This document shows positions 1 to 8,870 of a DNA stretch of 64,000 nt, in pieces. The notes beneath the pieces are model-generated. The model was not told the origin of the DNA, made no database searches, and saw only the letters and a list, made by a program, of their open reading frames with translations. Within the stretch, counting starts at the first letter, position 1; every line of letters starts with the position of its first letter. The position numbers and the translations under genes are program-made. The stretch covers positions 124,001 through 188,000 of the forward strand of contig NZ_JADQAI010000003.1 in assembly GCF_022129235.1 (NCBI RefSeq). The letters are read 5' to 3'. Origin of the DNA: Psychrobacter sp. Ps6 (GTDB taxonomy: Bacteria > Pseudomonadota > Gammaproteobacteria > Pseudomonadales > Moraxellaceae).

Positions 1-1174
1 ACAAGCTATCATTGCGTTGCACCTGATATTGAGTGGTCGCATTACTCGTTACTTTATTGCTAGCTGCACTTGGATTAGTCGTCGTTTTGGATGGCACAGA
101 TGATGCTGTATTAGCAGGTATATTGCTGCCTTGAGCTGTGGCGATAACAGTGCTATCTGAGTCGATTACACTTTTTGATTTATCTATCGCTTTAGTGGTT
201 GTTGCTTTGACAGGTGAGCTTGCCATGAGGTCAGAGTCTGCTTTACTGCTTGGCTGTATTTGGCGCGTCACTTGTATGTTTAGGATATCAAGCTGCTTGT
301 CAGTACTTTGCTTATCCGCCGCAACTACGTTGTTATGAGCGCGCGCGTCAGTACCGCTATTGCTACTTGCTACACTTAGTGGACTGTTATCCAAAATGTC
401 CACCGAGCTTTGGCTGCTACCAAGAGCAGTTGAACGACTGGTATTATTATTTATGTCAGCATTGCTGTTTAAGCGACCATTATTGAGACGGCTAGGTGTA
501 TAAGTAAGACTGTTGACCTGTGAGGTAGCCGTCACTGTTGGCACCTGAATATTAGGTGCTGGTGATGTAGAAGCCAACAATTCAGTCGCTGGTTCGTTTG
601 GCTTTGATAACTTGGGCGAGGATATAGCAGGGGCAGACATCAGTGGCGGCGGCGCGCCTTTTCTGACCGTCAAAGGTATGGCATTACTTGCAGAAATGCT
701 AGGCAAATTTGGCTTTTTGGCACCTGTGTCGATATTTTTACCAGTATTGATAGGTAAGGTATTTTTTAATGGCATCAGTAGCGTTTTGGGTACCATATTA
801 CGCTGGCCATTATCATTTATCGCTAACACGACATCAGCAAAAGGCTTAGATACCGGCTGTGATGTGGTAATAAAAACCTGACCGCTGGTCGCTGAGGTGG
901 GCTGAAAGCGTACCGTCATAGAGTCAGTTGGGGTCAAACCCATTTGCTGGTAAATGGTCGAGTTTGCCAAACTGGCAGAAAAGTCAGCTGCTCGAATATT
1001 ACTGACGACGATGCTCGCTACTAAAGGCTCATGCTGGGCTGAAGTGACCACCGTCTTACCAATGGTTGCTGCTTGTACACTCGGCACTAAGACGGCGCAG
1101 CTTACAGAACAAAGTAGTGCCATCGATACCGCGCGATGTACAGTAGTCAAGCGACGAGATAGATGACAAGACAT
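1..1174 (-). CDS. fimV: FimV-like protein, N-terminal part (runs off the window)
   Basis: Reading the minus strand from the ATG at 1174, the frame stays open for 391 codons to the window edge. A purine-rich site (AAAGGG) sits 7 bases before the ATG. Residues 1-35 form a signal peptide ending in VQA. The next stretch (ATIGKTVVTSAQHEPLVASI) matches the start of the mature FimV N-terminal domain. A Ser/Thr/Asn-rich linker follows from about residue 140, and the last visible residues (YQVQRNDSL) are the start of a LysM peptidoglycan-binding motif. FimV proteins are inner-membrane-anchored, bind peptidoglycan and support type IV pilus and type II secretion assembly. This fits the gspE and gspHIJK genes downstream, although it is not in an operon with them. 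The TPR/C-terminal part is outside the window. Confidence 0.8.
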   Translation of the reverse strand, partial: MSCHLSRRLTTVHRAVSMALLCSVSCAVLVPSVQAATIGKTVVTSAQHEPLVASIVVSNIRAADFSASLANSTIYQQMGLTPTDSMTVRFQPTSATSGQVFITTSQPVSKPFADVVLAINDNGQRNMVPKTLLMPLKNTLPINTGKNIDTGAKKPNLPSISASNAIPLTVRKGAPPPLMSAPAISSPKLSKPNEPATELLASTSPAPNIQVPTVTATSQVNSLTYTPSRLNNGRLNSNADINNNTSRSTALGSSQSSVDILDNSPLSVASSNSGTDARAHNNVVAADKQSTDKQLDILNIQVTRQIQPSSKADSDLMASSPVKATTTKAIDKSKSVIDSDSTVIATAQGSNIPANTASSVPSKTTTNPSAASNKVTSNATTQYQVQRNDSL

Positions 1175-1287
1175 GAGCAGCCCTTTAGTATAAATAAGTT
1201 GTCTTTGCTGTTATAACAAAATACCGTTTAGTTTACCAGTTTATTTCACAACTGTTGTGTCCAATGCACAAAATGTCTTTGTAGTGT

Positions 1288-2490
1288 TCAGTCAGCTTTT
1301 CTATCTAGTAGCATGGCATCGCCATAACTAAAGAATCGATACTGTTTTTCGATAGCATGTTGATAGGCGTGTTCGATAGATGACTTACCTGAAAATGCCG
1401 ATACTAGCATCAGTAGTGTCGATTTAGGTAAGTGGAAGTTGGTCAGCAACCGATCAATAACGCCGAATTTGAACCCAGGATAAATAAATATATCCGTATC
1501 GCCCGACCAGCTAGAGAGCGCTTGACCGTCAATGGCAGTTTTTTGATAAGCCGTTTCAAGAACACGCGTCACTGTTGTGCCGATCGCGATAACCTTTTTA
1601 CCATTCGCGTGCGTTTGATTGATGAGGTCTGCAGTCGTTTGTGGCAAATGCGCGTATTCACTATGCATGGTGTGATTGAGCAGATTGTCTGTTTTGACGG
1701 GAGCAAAAGTACCTGCCCCAACGTGCAATGTGACAAAAGCGGTGTTGATACCTTTCTCGTCAAGCTTGCTCAGTACGGATTCATCGAAGTGTAAGCTTGC
1801 TGTGGGTGCAGCCACACTGGCGAGCTTGGCCGGGTCATGAAAAACGGTTTGATAACGAGTGTTGTCAGTGTCATCAGCATGACGCTCAAAATAGGGCGGA
1901 ATCGGCAATTCACCATAAAGCTCTAGATGCGGTAAGATCGGCGCATCAAACGCCAAAATGAATAAGTTGTCTTGGCGACCAATCATCGTAGCGCTCATAT
2001 GACCATCGGCAAGTTGTAAGCGTTGACCAAGCTTGAGCGCTTTGCTGGCTTTGACATGGCAAAGGGCAATATGCTCTTGATTGACCGCTTCATCATTGGT
2101 GTCTTTTAGATGCAGTGTCACTTCATCTAAGTCCGAGATATCAACTAGGCGTTCAATCAGTACTTCAAGTTTACCGCCAGTATCCTTTTGACCAAATAAG
2201 CGTGCTTTCATTACCTTGGTATCATTAAAGACAATCAGATCTCCAGCCTCTAATAAGTCAGGCAACTCAGAAAACAAACGATCTTCTACACGAGTGTCAT
2301 TTATTTGAGTACGAGCTGGCAAGTATAGAAGTTTTGAGGCAGAGCGCTGCGCTAATGGATAGCGTGCAATCAGACTATCTGGTAGCTCATAGTCATAATC
2401 TTCAACGCTCAGATAATCTAAGATGTCGTTGTTTTTGTCGGTATCAGTTGGCGCGTTAGTATCAGCAGAGTCAATATGAGAGTCGGTCAT
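1288..2490 (-). CDS. queA: S-adenosylmethionine:tRNA ribosyltransferase-isomerase QueA
   Basis: This enzyme transfers and isomerises the ribosyl part of S-adenosylmethionine onto 7-aminomethyl-7-deazaguanine in tRNA, giving epoxyqueuosine at wobble position 34 of GUN anticodons. Family hallmarks are present: YELPDSLIARYP near residue 35, RLFGQKDTGGKLEVLIERL, PPYFERHADD, AAPTASLHF near residue 229, LHVGAGTFAPV, and the C-terminal TNFHLPKSTLLMLVSAFSG. At 400 residues it exceeds the usual ~350, because about 30 hydrophilic Asp/Thr-rich residues precede the conserved start. No good ribosome site marks either start, so the true N-terminus could be shorter. It stands alone; no tgt or other queuosine gene is adjacent. 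A candidate extended -10 lies 35 bases upstream. Confidence 0.95.
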   Translation of the reverse strand: MTDSHIDSADTNAPTDTDKNNDILDYLSVEDYDYELPDSLIARYPLAQRSASKLLYLPARTQINDTRVEDRLFSELPDLLEAGDLIVFNDTKVMKARLFGQKDTGGKLEVLIERLVDISDLDEVTLHLKDTNDEAVNQEHIALCHVKASKALKLGQRLQLADGHMSATMIGRQDNLFILAFDAPILPHLELYGELPIPPYFERHADDTDNTRYQTVFHDPAKLASVAAPTASLHFDESVLSKLDEKGINTAFVTLHVGAGTFAPVKTDNLLNHTMHSEYAHLPQTTADLINQTHANGKKVIAIGTTVTRVLETAYQKTAIDGQALSSWSGDTDIFIYPGFKFGVIDRLLTNFHLPKSTLLMLVSAFSGKSSIEHAYQHAIEKQYRFFSYGDAMLLDRKAD

Positions 2491-2524
2491 AATCAGTCTT
2501 TAAATGGATAGGAATTTTGGCATA

Positions 2525-2533
2525 ATTGTAGCA
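2525..2533 (-). promoter_or_regulatory. Candidate extended -10 promoter element for queA
   Basis: On the minus strand the bases read TGCTACAAT, an extended -10 (TGn plus TACAAT), ending 35 bases before the queA start codon. No convincing -35 hexamer is seen 16-18 bases upstream, as is usual for extended -10 promoters. Confidence 0.4.
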
Positions 2534-2667
2534 GAAATACCTTTGTGAGAGGATACTTTGCTCAGCAGTAATCATGTATAAGATATGCTTTAAACCTATA
2601 AATAGCCTAAGTGGAAATTATCAGCTATAGCTATCAACGACGAAGTCTTTATCATTAGTAAGTTGAT

Positions 2668-3753
2668 TTACTCAAATAGATTTAGTTGAGGTAGTAACTG
2701 AGCGGCAGGTGCTAACGAAGAAAAAGTCACACCAACTAGTCGAATGGGGAGCTGGCGCGGAATATCCAAAAATAGCTTGTCTAGCCAATAATGTGCAGAC
2801 TCGGCGCTATCAAACGTCGTCGAAAGGGTATGTGAGCGGGTGATTTGAGTAAAGTCTGAATATTTAATTTTTAGAGTAATGGTATGAGCGACTAACTGCT
2901 TTTGGTGCATTTGCTTAAAGGCATCGGCGTTTTGCTCATATATTTGCGTGAGTAATGCCTCATTATCATTTAGGTTGTCTCTGAAAGTGGTCTCTGAACC
3001 AACAGACTTGTGCGTGCGTTCAGATTTCACAGGGCGCTCATCGCGGCCATGAGCGATATCATGATAAAACTGACCACGTTTGCCAAATTCTTGTACCAAC
3101 ACGGCAGCTGGTGTACGCCGAAGATCAGCGCCATTACTCACACCCATTGCATGTAAGCGCTTTGCCGTTGCTTTCCCTATGCCATGAAACCGCTCAATGG
3201 GTAGCGTGCTAATAAAGTGATCCGCATCTTGTGGCGTGATAATCGCTGTACCATTAGGCTTATTGATGTCAGAGGCAATCTTGGCGAGCATTTTATTAAA
3301 TGACACACCGGCAGAAGCAGTCAATCCTGTATGTTCCAATATCTGCGCGCGTAACCAATTGGCCATCAATGTCGCTGAACCTCTATGTACAGATAAACCT
3401 GTCACATCAAGATACGCTTCATCTAATGATAGCGGCTCCACATGGGGCGTTAGGCTATACATAATGCGGCGAATATTACCACTGACTGCTCGATAAACCT
3501 CGAAACGCGGTCTTACAAATATCACTTCTGGGCAACGTTTGCGTGCTTCATAGCATGACATAGCAGAGCGTACACCAAATTGACGCACCTCATAACTGGC
3601 AGCAGCAACCACACCGCGACCATTAGGATCACCGCCAACCACCAATGGTTTGCCACGTAATTCAGGAAAGTCACGCTGCTCAACACTGGCATAAAAAGCA
3701 TCCATATCGATATGAATGATTTTACGGGAGTTCGATTGAATAGAGTCTGTCAT
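2668..3753 (-). CDS. dinB: DNA polymerase IV (DinB, Y-family)
   Basis: This is an error-prone translesion polymerase. I chose the ATG at 3753 because the longer frame opens only with a TTG at 3795 that has no ribosome site, and because DinB proteins start just before this point. From that ATG (361 residues; the E. coli protein has 351) the catalytic motifs are IDMDAFYASVEQRD, with metal-binding Asp16, and the SLDEAYLDVT palm motif. The helix-hairpin-helix region (HGIGKATAKRLHAMG) and the little-finger domain follow. The C-terminus ends QLNLFE, which contains the QLxLF-type beta-clamp binding peptide. No LexA-type operator was recognised upstream. It is monocistronic as far as the sequence shows. 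Confidence 0.95.
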   Translation of the reverse strand: MTDSIQSNSRKIIHIDMDAFYASVEQRDFPELRGKPLVVGGDPNGRGVVAAASYEVRQFGVRSAMSCYEARKRCPEVIFVRPRFEVYRAVSGNIRRIMYSLTPHVEPLSLDEAYLDVTGLSVHRGSATLMANWLRAQILEHTGLTASAGVSFNKMLAKIASDINKPNGTAIITPQDADHFISTLPIERFHGIGKATAKRLHAMGVSNGADLRRTPAAVLVQEFGKRGQFYHDIAHGRDERPVKSERTHKSVGSETTFRDNLNDNEALLTQIYEQNADAFKQMHQKQLVAHTITLKIKYSDFTQITRSHTLSTTFDSAESAHYWLDKLFLDIPRQLPIRLVGVTFSSLAPAAQLLPQLNLFE

Positions 3754-4261
3754 ATTCAGTATTTTACCTGAATTAATGGCTTTTTCTATTATCAATTGTT
3801 AGAGCTCAAAGTGGCTTTTCCGTAAATTTTTGACTAAATAACGATAATATTTAATTATTGATATATATCAGTAATTAAATATAGTGTAAGATTATGTACA
3901 GTAAATAAGACAGCTTTCTAATACTTACGCTGACATTAACAAACAGTTGTTTTCTATCGGCCTCTTTTATGAAAGCGTTTATCAAGTTATTTTATCTCAA
4001 TAAACCGTCTATCTTAATAGATTTGCTATTCATCGTAAATTCGATGGATATCTATTACAGTTAGCACATTAAAGTTTTAAACTATAAGTATTCACAATGA
4101 TAGGCAAGGTAATAAAAGTAGATAACGCCTCATATATTTTTAGTACTGTAGAAAGACGTTGTTTGTAGCTCTCATTCTAAACTTGTGAATGGAGTACTGG
4201 TAGATCAACTCTTTAAAAACATATCGTTTCTAGAGAGCTCAGAATGATCAAGGAGCAGAAA
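3754..4261. other. AT-rich intergenic region of about 500 bases
   Basis: No credible reading frame. It must carry the dinB promoter (minus strand) and the promoter of the small gene at 4262 (plus strand). The only clear structure is the 36-base dyad at 3847-3882, listed separately. Confidence 0.6.
3847..3882. repeat. 36-base AT-rich palindrome
   Basis: Bases 3847-3882 are self-complementary over 18 base pairs with a single mismatched pair (T at 3858 against G at 3871) and no loop. The centre is ATATATAT. It lies 94 bases upstream of the dinB start. It could be an operator or a cruciform-prone site; it has no U-tract, so it is not a standard terminator. Confidence 0.6.
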
Positions 4262-4507
4262 ATGAATAACGAATTGAAAGGGAGCGATTTAACACGGGCC
4301 ATGCTAGCGCGCGGCGAAAAACGAATATGGTGTGCAGTTTGCGATGACAGCGACGAGCAAGCCATGATGGATCATTGTGGTAATGACTTTACCGCGTATA
4401 TTGTGTCGTTTCGTGATGGGTCTTTTTATTGCAGTGCTGGCATGCCATGGAGCTATGCCGTACCGATTAAGATAAGTGTTGTTAGAGAATCTGAAGTAGC
4501 GATGTAA
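4262..4507 (+). CDS. Small hypothetical protein (81 residues) with CxxC motif
   Basis: I do not recognise the family. The ATG at 4262 has a strong Shine-Dalgarno AAGGAG ending 6 bases upstream, which is why I prefer it to the in-frame ATG at 4244 that precedes the site. The product is soluble, with no signal peptide or membrane segment. The motif WCAVCDD gives a CxxC pair, followed by two more Cys/His positions (DHCGND and YCSAG), so metal binding is conceivable but unproven. It is monocistronic, with a tRNA gene on the opposite strand just downstream. Confidence 0.6.
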   Translation: MNNELKGSDLTRAMLARGEKRIWCAVCDDSDEQAMMDHCGNDFTAYIVSFRDGSFYCSAGMPWSYAVPIKISVVRESEVAM

Positions 4508-4542
4508 ACAAACAAATACCACAGGTATAAAATTAACAGACA

Positions 4543-4568
4543 CAAAAAAACCTCCGAAAAGGGAGGTT
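4543..4568 (-). terminator. Rho-independent terminator of tRNA-Leu
   Basis: On the minus strand AACCTCC, a 6-base loop and GGAGGTT form a 7-bp stem followed by a run of Ts (bases 4549 down to 4543). It lies 17 bases past the CCA end of the tRNA. Confidence 0.8.
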
Positions 4569-4584
4569 AGATTGTATTGCTATA

Positions 4585-4671
4585 TGGTACCAGTGGTCGG
4601 ACTCGAACCGACACGCTTTTAAAGGCAACGGATTTTGAATCCGTCATGTCTACCAATTCCATCACACTGGC
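4585..4671 (-). tRNA. tRNA-Leu (anticodon CAA)
   Basis: The 87-base minus-strand sequence folds as a class II tRNA. The acceptor arm GCCAGTG pairs with CACTGGT, with a G-U first pair, followed by discriminator A and an encoded CCA. The anticodon stem ACGGA/TCCGT encloses the loop TTCAAAA, giving anticodon CAA (reads UUG). There is a long variable arm, and the T arm carries GGTTCGAGTCC. The long variable arm and the identity features fit leucine. It has its own promoter and terminator. Confidence 0.95.
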
Positions 4672-4744
4672 ATGTTAGAAGATAATGTCTATTAAATAAA
4701 TATTATCGAATTGGGCTACAGGGTTAACTCTGTATAGGCTGCGT

Positions 4745-4772
4745 ATTATAGCAGCCTATTTTCCTTCGTCAA
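4745..4772 (-). promoter_or_regulatory. Promoter of tRNA-Leu
   Basis: Minus strand: TTGACG (4772-4767), a 16-base spacer, then TATAAT (4750-4745) preceded by TGC, making an extended -10. The start point would be about 65 bases upstream of the mature tRNA. A 9-bp perfect inverted repeat (ATAGGCTGC / GCAGCCTAT, 4734-4759) brackets the -10. Confidence 0.7.
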
Positions 4773-4803
4773 GAATTATTTAATATTAATTCAAAAAAAT
4801 ATT

Positions 4804-5577
4804 CTATCCTACAAAAGCACGCTCAACCGCGTAGTCTGCTTGTACACCCATACGCGGTGAAACGGTCAGGCCAAAGTCATCCAAAATGGCTGAAATTTCA
4901 GCATTGAACGGCATGCTACCGCAGATCATGACACGATCGTCGTCTTTATTCATCGGTGGTAAACCGATATCTTCGAATAATTTGCCAGACTTCATCAAGT
5001 CTGTGACTCGGCCTTGGTTTCTAAACTCTTCACGAGTGACAGTCGGGTAGTAGATGAACTTTTCGCGGAACCATTCACCAAAGATTTCATCATTCGGCAG
5101 CTCATTTTCGAACATCTCGCGATACGCCAAATCATGGACGTGACGGACACCATGTACTAAGATGACTTTGTCAAAGCGCTCATATACTTCAGGGTCACGT
5201 GCCAATGCCAAGAAAGGGGCAAGTCCGGTACCTGTTGACAGCATATATAGATGCTTGCCCGGCAGTAGATCATCTAATACCAATGTACCTGTCGGTTTTT
5301 TGCTGACCAATAGCTCATCGCCTACTTTGATGTGCTGTAAGCGTGAGGTAAGAGGACCGTCTTGAACTTTGATAGAAAAGAATTCTAACTGGTCTTCGTA
5401 ATTAGGACTGGCAATCGAATAAGCACGCAACAGTGGTCTACCGTCGACAACAAGACCAATCATCGCAAATTCGCCATTACGAAAGCGTAAGCCATCGTCA
5501 CGAGTGGTTTTGATACTAAATAGAGAATCATTCCAATGATGAACCTCTGTGACCGTTTCGGTGCGAAGTTTTGACAT
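4804..5577 (-). CDS. fpr: Ferredoxin--NADP(+) reductase
   Basis: This FAD enzyme moves electrons between NADPH and ferredoxin or flavodoxin and contributes to oxidative-stress defence. The 257-residue protein has the FAD-binding RAYS motif at residues 51-54 (RxYS class), the NADP-pyrophosphate motif STGTGLAPF at 114-122, and the MICGSMPF motif near residue 220. The C-terminus, VERAFVG, is of the Azotobacter/Pseudomonas subclass I type rather than the Trp-ending E. coli type. The start is supported by CGAGGA a few bases upstream. The gene is monocistronic. The inverted repeat at 4734-4759 lies past its stop but has no U-tract. Confidence 0.93.
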   Translation of the reverse strand: MSKLRTETVTEVHHWNDSLFSIKTTRDDGLRFRNGEFAMIGLVVDGRPLLRAYSIASPNYEDQLEFFSIKVQDGPLTSRLQHIKVGDELLVSKKPTGTLVLDDLLPGKHLYMLSTGTGLAPFLALARDPEVYERFDKVILVHGVRHVHDLAYREMFENELPNDEIFGEWFREKFIYYPTVTREEFRNQGRVTDLMKSGKLFEDIGLPPMNKDDDRVMICGSMPFNAEISAILDDFGLTVSPRMGVQADYAVERAFVG

Positions 5578-6004
5578 AAAGTCCTCGTTAATTAATAGGT
5601 TGCTATCGGTGTCGTTAGGTTTAAATACGTATTAAATCAAAATTTTCAATGATAGATTAAAAAATATAAAAACCTATCAGTATTCTAATAGTTATCGAAA
5701 AAGCTGAATGTGAAAACGTACCTACCGTAAAATTCAATAATAAGGTTTATCTATCAGCCGATAGGGCTGTAGACTATTTTTTGTGCATGTTAAATCATCA
5801 GTATTGATAAGAGGAGTTACAAATAAGCCAAATGTAAAAGACTCTCATCAAAAAATTTCTTGCACATGATATCAAACTTTAAAGTAAAAATCCGTCTAGC
5901 TGCTACCCACCAGCATGATAAAATGGAATATCGTTAGTGAGTAATTTTGTATCATTTGGCCAAATTGTCTAAAAAGGACCGTTTTTTATTACTGGAGCTG
6001 CTCT
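5578..6004. other. Intergenic region between divergent fpr and trmO
   Basis: About 430 AT-rich bases that must hold both divergent promoters. I see no convincing reading frame, RNA or strong hairpin. A GGAG site 8 bases before 6005 sets the trmO start. Confidence 0.5.
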
Positions 6005-6862
6005 ATGTCTGATGACAATATGTCTTTAGATAACTCTCACCACGTCCCCATCATTGGCTACCATCGTGCGCCACTCTCGCAGAAATTTGGTGCACCAAGG
6101 CAGCCGAATTTGGTCGCGCTGACCAGTGCCATTGAAATGCTAGCGCCTTACGATACGCCAGCCGCGTTTGAGGGCTTAGAGGCCTTTAGTCATATATGGA
6201 TCAGTTGGCAGTTTCATCATAACTATCGACATAAAGACAATAATCAAGCCAATAGTAGCTTTCGAGCGCAAGTGCGGCCACCAAGATTGGGCGGTAATCA
6301 AAAGATAGGGATATTTGCCAGTCGCAGTATGTATCGTCCATCAGAGCTGGGACTGTCCGTTGTCAAACTTGAGCGTATTGAGATAGTACAAGGTCGCGTG
6401 TTACTTATCATCAAGGGTGCTGATATGATAGATGGCACGCCAATTATCGATATAAAGCCGTACGTGGCTTATAGCGACGCGCTTCCGGATGCAAAAAGTG
6501 GATTTGCGCCAATTGCGCCAGCATTATTAGAGGTAGTGATGACAGAGACAGCTTACGAACAATTTATGCTGCTAGCGAGCGTAGGAGAGCCCGCTGAAAT
6601 CAGTAATAATGATGCAAGCCATAGCTCTGTAAAGAGTGTATCGAAAAGTGCTACAGTCGCTTCGATGGTCGAGCAAATACAAAGCCAATTGCTAATCTCT
6701 GATATCGAGGCTATTAAAGCGTTGATCGCGCAAGATCCAAGGCCTGCATACCGCCGTAAAGAGAAAGAAACCTCATTTATCATGCGCTATAAGTCTGTTG
6801 ATGTGAGCTTTTGGTTGATAGACTTAGGACAGTTGCAAATAACAGCGGTAGTGGCAATATAA
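6005..6862 (+). CDS. trmO: tRNA (adenine37-N6)-methyltransferase TrmO (YaeB/TsaA family)
   Basis: TrmO proteins use S-adenosylmethionine to methylate N6 of threonylcarbamoyl-adenosine at position 37 of tRNA-Thr. The N-terminal TrmO beta-barrel domain spans roughly residues 15-165. It has the opening PIIGYHRAPLSQKFGAPRQP, the segment FSHIWISWQFH, the RPSELGLSVVKL motif and the signature DGTPIIDIKPYV near residues 142-153, then SGFAP. The C-terminal TrmO_C domain ends the protein, including DPRPAYRR. At 285 residues it is longer than E. coli YaeB (~235), mainly from a Ser-rich linker near residues 195-215. GGAG is placed 8 bases before the ATG. It is separated from gspE by 59 bases. Confidence 0.9.
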   Translation: MSDDNMSLDNSHHVPIIGYHRAPLSQKFGAPRQPNLVALTSAIEMLAPYDTPAAFEGLEAFSHIWISWQFHHNYRHKDNNQANSSFRAQVRPPRLGGNQKIGIFASRSMYRPSELGLSVVKLERIEIVQGRVLLIIKGADMIDGTPIIDIKPYVAYSDALPDAKSGFAPIAPALLEVVMTETAYEQFMLLASVGEPAEISNNDASHSSVKSVSKSATVASMVEQIQSQLLISDIEAIKALIAQDPRPAYRRKEKETSFIMRYKSVDVSFWLIDLGQLQITAVVAI

Positions 6863-6921
6863 GTGATATGAATCGATAGCATGTTTGTCAACGTACCCCA
6901 AAACAATAAAAGAAGAAAAAT

Positions 6922-8709
6922 ATGGCTGCTCAGAATTATTCGATAGTAATTGATTTACGCTGGTGCCTAGATGAATTATTGGCAGATAAAGTCATTGATC
7001 AACGTGGCTATAATCTAGTAATTACCAGCCGCCGAAGCAAAGCACAGCATCCACTACTGACAATTAGTGAGTTTGGCTTGCCCAATGGACATGCCCTCGA
7101 TGGTAACTCTGATAATAAGTTGACGCTGGCATGGCTAAATCAGTGGCTAGCGGCCAAAGCAGACATGCCACTCGTTCGTATTGATCCATTAAAAGTTGAC
7201 GTCCCGGCAGTGACGCAGCTGATGTCTTTTGAATATGCACGCTCACAGTATATTTTGCCCATTGAGGTCACTTTAGATGAAGTGGTTATCGGGACAGATC
7301 AGCCTTTTTATACCGATTGGCACTCAAATATCGAAAAGCTAATCAAGTTAAAAAGCTATCGCACGGTTTATATTAATCCTGAGCAAATCAATCGCTACCG
7401 CCAAGAGTTCTATCAAGTCACGCAAGCCATAGCAGGGGCGAATAGTGTTCACAAACGTGCCGTGGCTGATGTTACTAATGTCGAAGCATTGCTGCAACTG
7501 GGCGATAATACCAACCCTGATGCCAATGACCAGCATATCGTCAGAGTGGTTGATTGGTTGCTACAATATGCTTTTGAGCAGCGTGCCAGTGATATCCATT
7601 TGGAGCCGCGCCGTGAGACGGGCAAAGTGCGTTTCCGTATTGATGGTGTGCTACATACCGTGTACGAGATGCCACTCGCGATTATCGTGGCGGTGACCGC
7701 GCGTATCAAAATCTTAGGGCGTCTGAACGTTGCAGAAAAACGTAAGCCGCAAGATGGTCGACTAAAAACGCGTACGCCGAAAGGGTTAGAGACTGAGCTG
7801 CGTCTATCGACTATGCCCACCGCTTTTGGTGAAAAGCTGGTCATGCGAGTCTTTGACCCTGAGGTACTCGTTCGCTCGTTCGCGCAGCTTGGTCTGTGGG
7901 GTAAGCAGCTTGAGATGTGGCATGAGCTGACCGCAAATCCCAACGGTATTATTCTGGTCACGGGCCCAACAGGATCAGGTAAAACCACCACCCTTTATAG
8001 CACGCTCAAGCAGCTAGCCACTGAGCAAGTGAATGTCTGTACGATTGAAGATCCGATTGAGATGATCGAGCCTGCCTTTAACCAAATGCAGGTCAATCCA
8101 GGTGTCGATTTGTACTTTGCGGATGGTATTCGCTCCCTGATGCGTCAAGATCCCGACATCATTATGGTTGGGGAGATTCGAGATGCGGAAACAGCAAATA
8201 TGGCAGTACAAGCCTCACTGACGGGGCATTTGGTGCTCTCGACATTACATACCAACGATGCACCAAGTTCCATCACTCGTTTGCATGATCTCGGTATCCA
8301 GCCTTTTTTGACATCAGCGACTATATTAGGGGTCATGGCACAGCGCCTGTTACGGACGCTATGTCCGCACTGTAAAAAAGCAGTAGAGGTGACGCCGGAC
8401 AGCGAAATAGCCATTCAGTGGCAAGAGTTGGTACAACCTTGGCGCGCGCCAGTACCCACACAGACTTATACCGCGCAAGGCTGCGAGCACTGTCGACATA
8501 CTGGCTATCAAGGACGAGTCGGACTCTATGAGATTATGCCGCTCTCTAATGAGTTAAAAAAATTGGTCGCTGCTGATGCCAACTTGGATGTGCTCAAGCA
8601 GCAAGCGTACCGAGAAGGGGTGCAGCCTCTACGTCTATCAGGTGCAAAACGCATTAGTGAAGGGGTGACGACGATAGAAGAGGTGATGCGCGTCGTGCCT
8701 CTGCACTGA
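6922..8709 (+). CDS. gspE: Type II secretion / type IV pilus assembly ATPase (GspE/PilB family)
   Basis: This is the cytoplasmic hexameric ATPase that drives pseudopilus or pilus assembly. The N-terminal domain (about 1-180) is followed by the NTE-ATPase core. The Walker A motif GPTGSGKT is near residue 347, the Asp box and the Walker B MVGEIRDAETA near 413, and the His box LVLSTLHTNDA just after. A zinc-binding tetracysteine follows (CPHC near 480, CEHC near 520), typical of GspE and PilB. Length is 595 residues. I favour GspE over PilB because the pseudopilins gspH-K lie 2 kb downstream and no pilC or pilD follows, but the two families cannot be separated with certainty by eye. The upstream ribosome site is weak (AAGAAG). 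Confidence 0.85.
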   Translation: MAAQNYSIVIDLRWCLDELLADKVIDQRGYNLVITSRRSKAQHPLLTISEFGLPNGHALDGNSDNKLTLAWLNQWLAAKADMPLVRIDPLKVDVPAVTQLMSFEYARSQYILPIEVTLDEVVIGTDQPFYTDWHSNIEKLIKLKSYRTVYINPEQINRYRQEFYQVTQAIAGANSVHKRAVADVTNVEALLQLGDNTNPDANDQHIVRVVDWLLQYAFEQRASDIHLEPRRETGKVRFRIDGVLHTVYEMPLAIIVAVTARIKILGRLNVAEKRKPQDGRLKTRTPKGLETELRLSTMPTAFGEKLVMRVFDPEVLVRSFAQLGLWGKQLEMWHELTANPNGIILVTGPTGSGKTTTLYSTLKQLATEQVNVCTIEDPIEMIEPAFNQMQVNPGVDLYFADGIRSLMRQDPDIIMVGEIRDAETANMAVQASLTGHLVLSTLHTNDAPSSITRLHDLGIQPFLTSATILGVMAQRLLRTLCPHCKKAVEVTPDSEIAIQWQELVQPWRAPVPTQTYTAQGCEHCRHTGYQGRVGLYEIMPLSNELKKLVAADANLDVLKQQAYREGVQPLRLSGAKRISEGVTTIEEVMRVVPLH

Positions 8710-8870
8710 TCATTGCGCCGCTGCATTGATTTTAGGCATTTATGCGCCAGACTTCAAAAGCGCTCACATTTGCGTTACTTGAAAACAGCACCCTTTATAG
8801 CAATCAACTTATCAACGAATTTTAAATTTCAATAACTTTTACTGACTTTGTTCCAAAAACGAGATTATTT

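Noticed and set aside
138..1166. Several plus-strand frames at the window start
   Set aside because: The minus strand is continuously open with signal peptide, FimV N-terminal domain and LysM start; the plus frames are shadows.
7449..7991. 180-codon open frame on the minus strand inside gspE
   Set aside because: It lies wholly within a gene with intact ATPase motifs in the other strand; no ribosome site, no recognisable domain. A codon-bias shadow.
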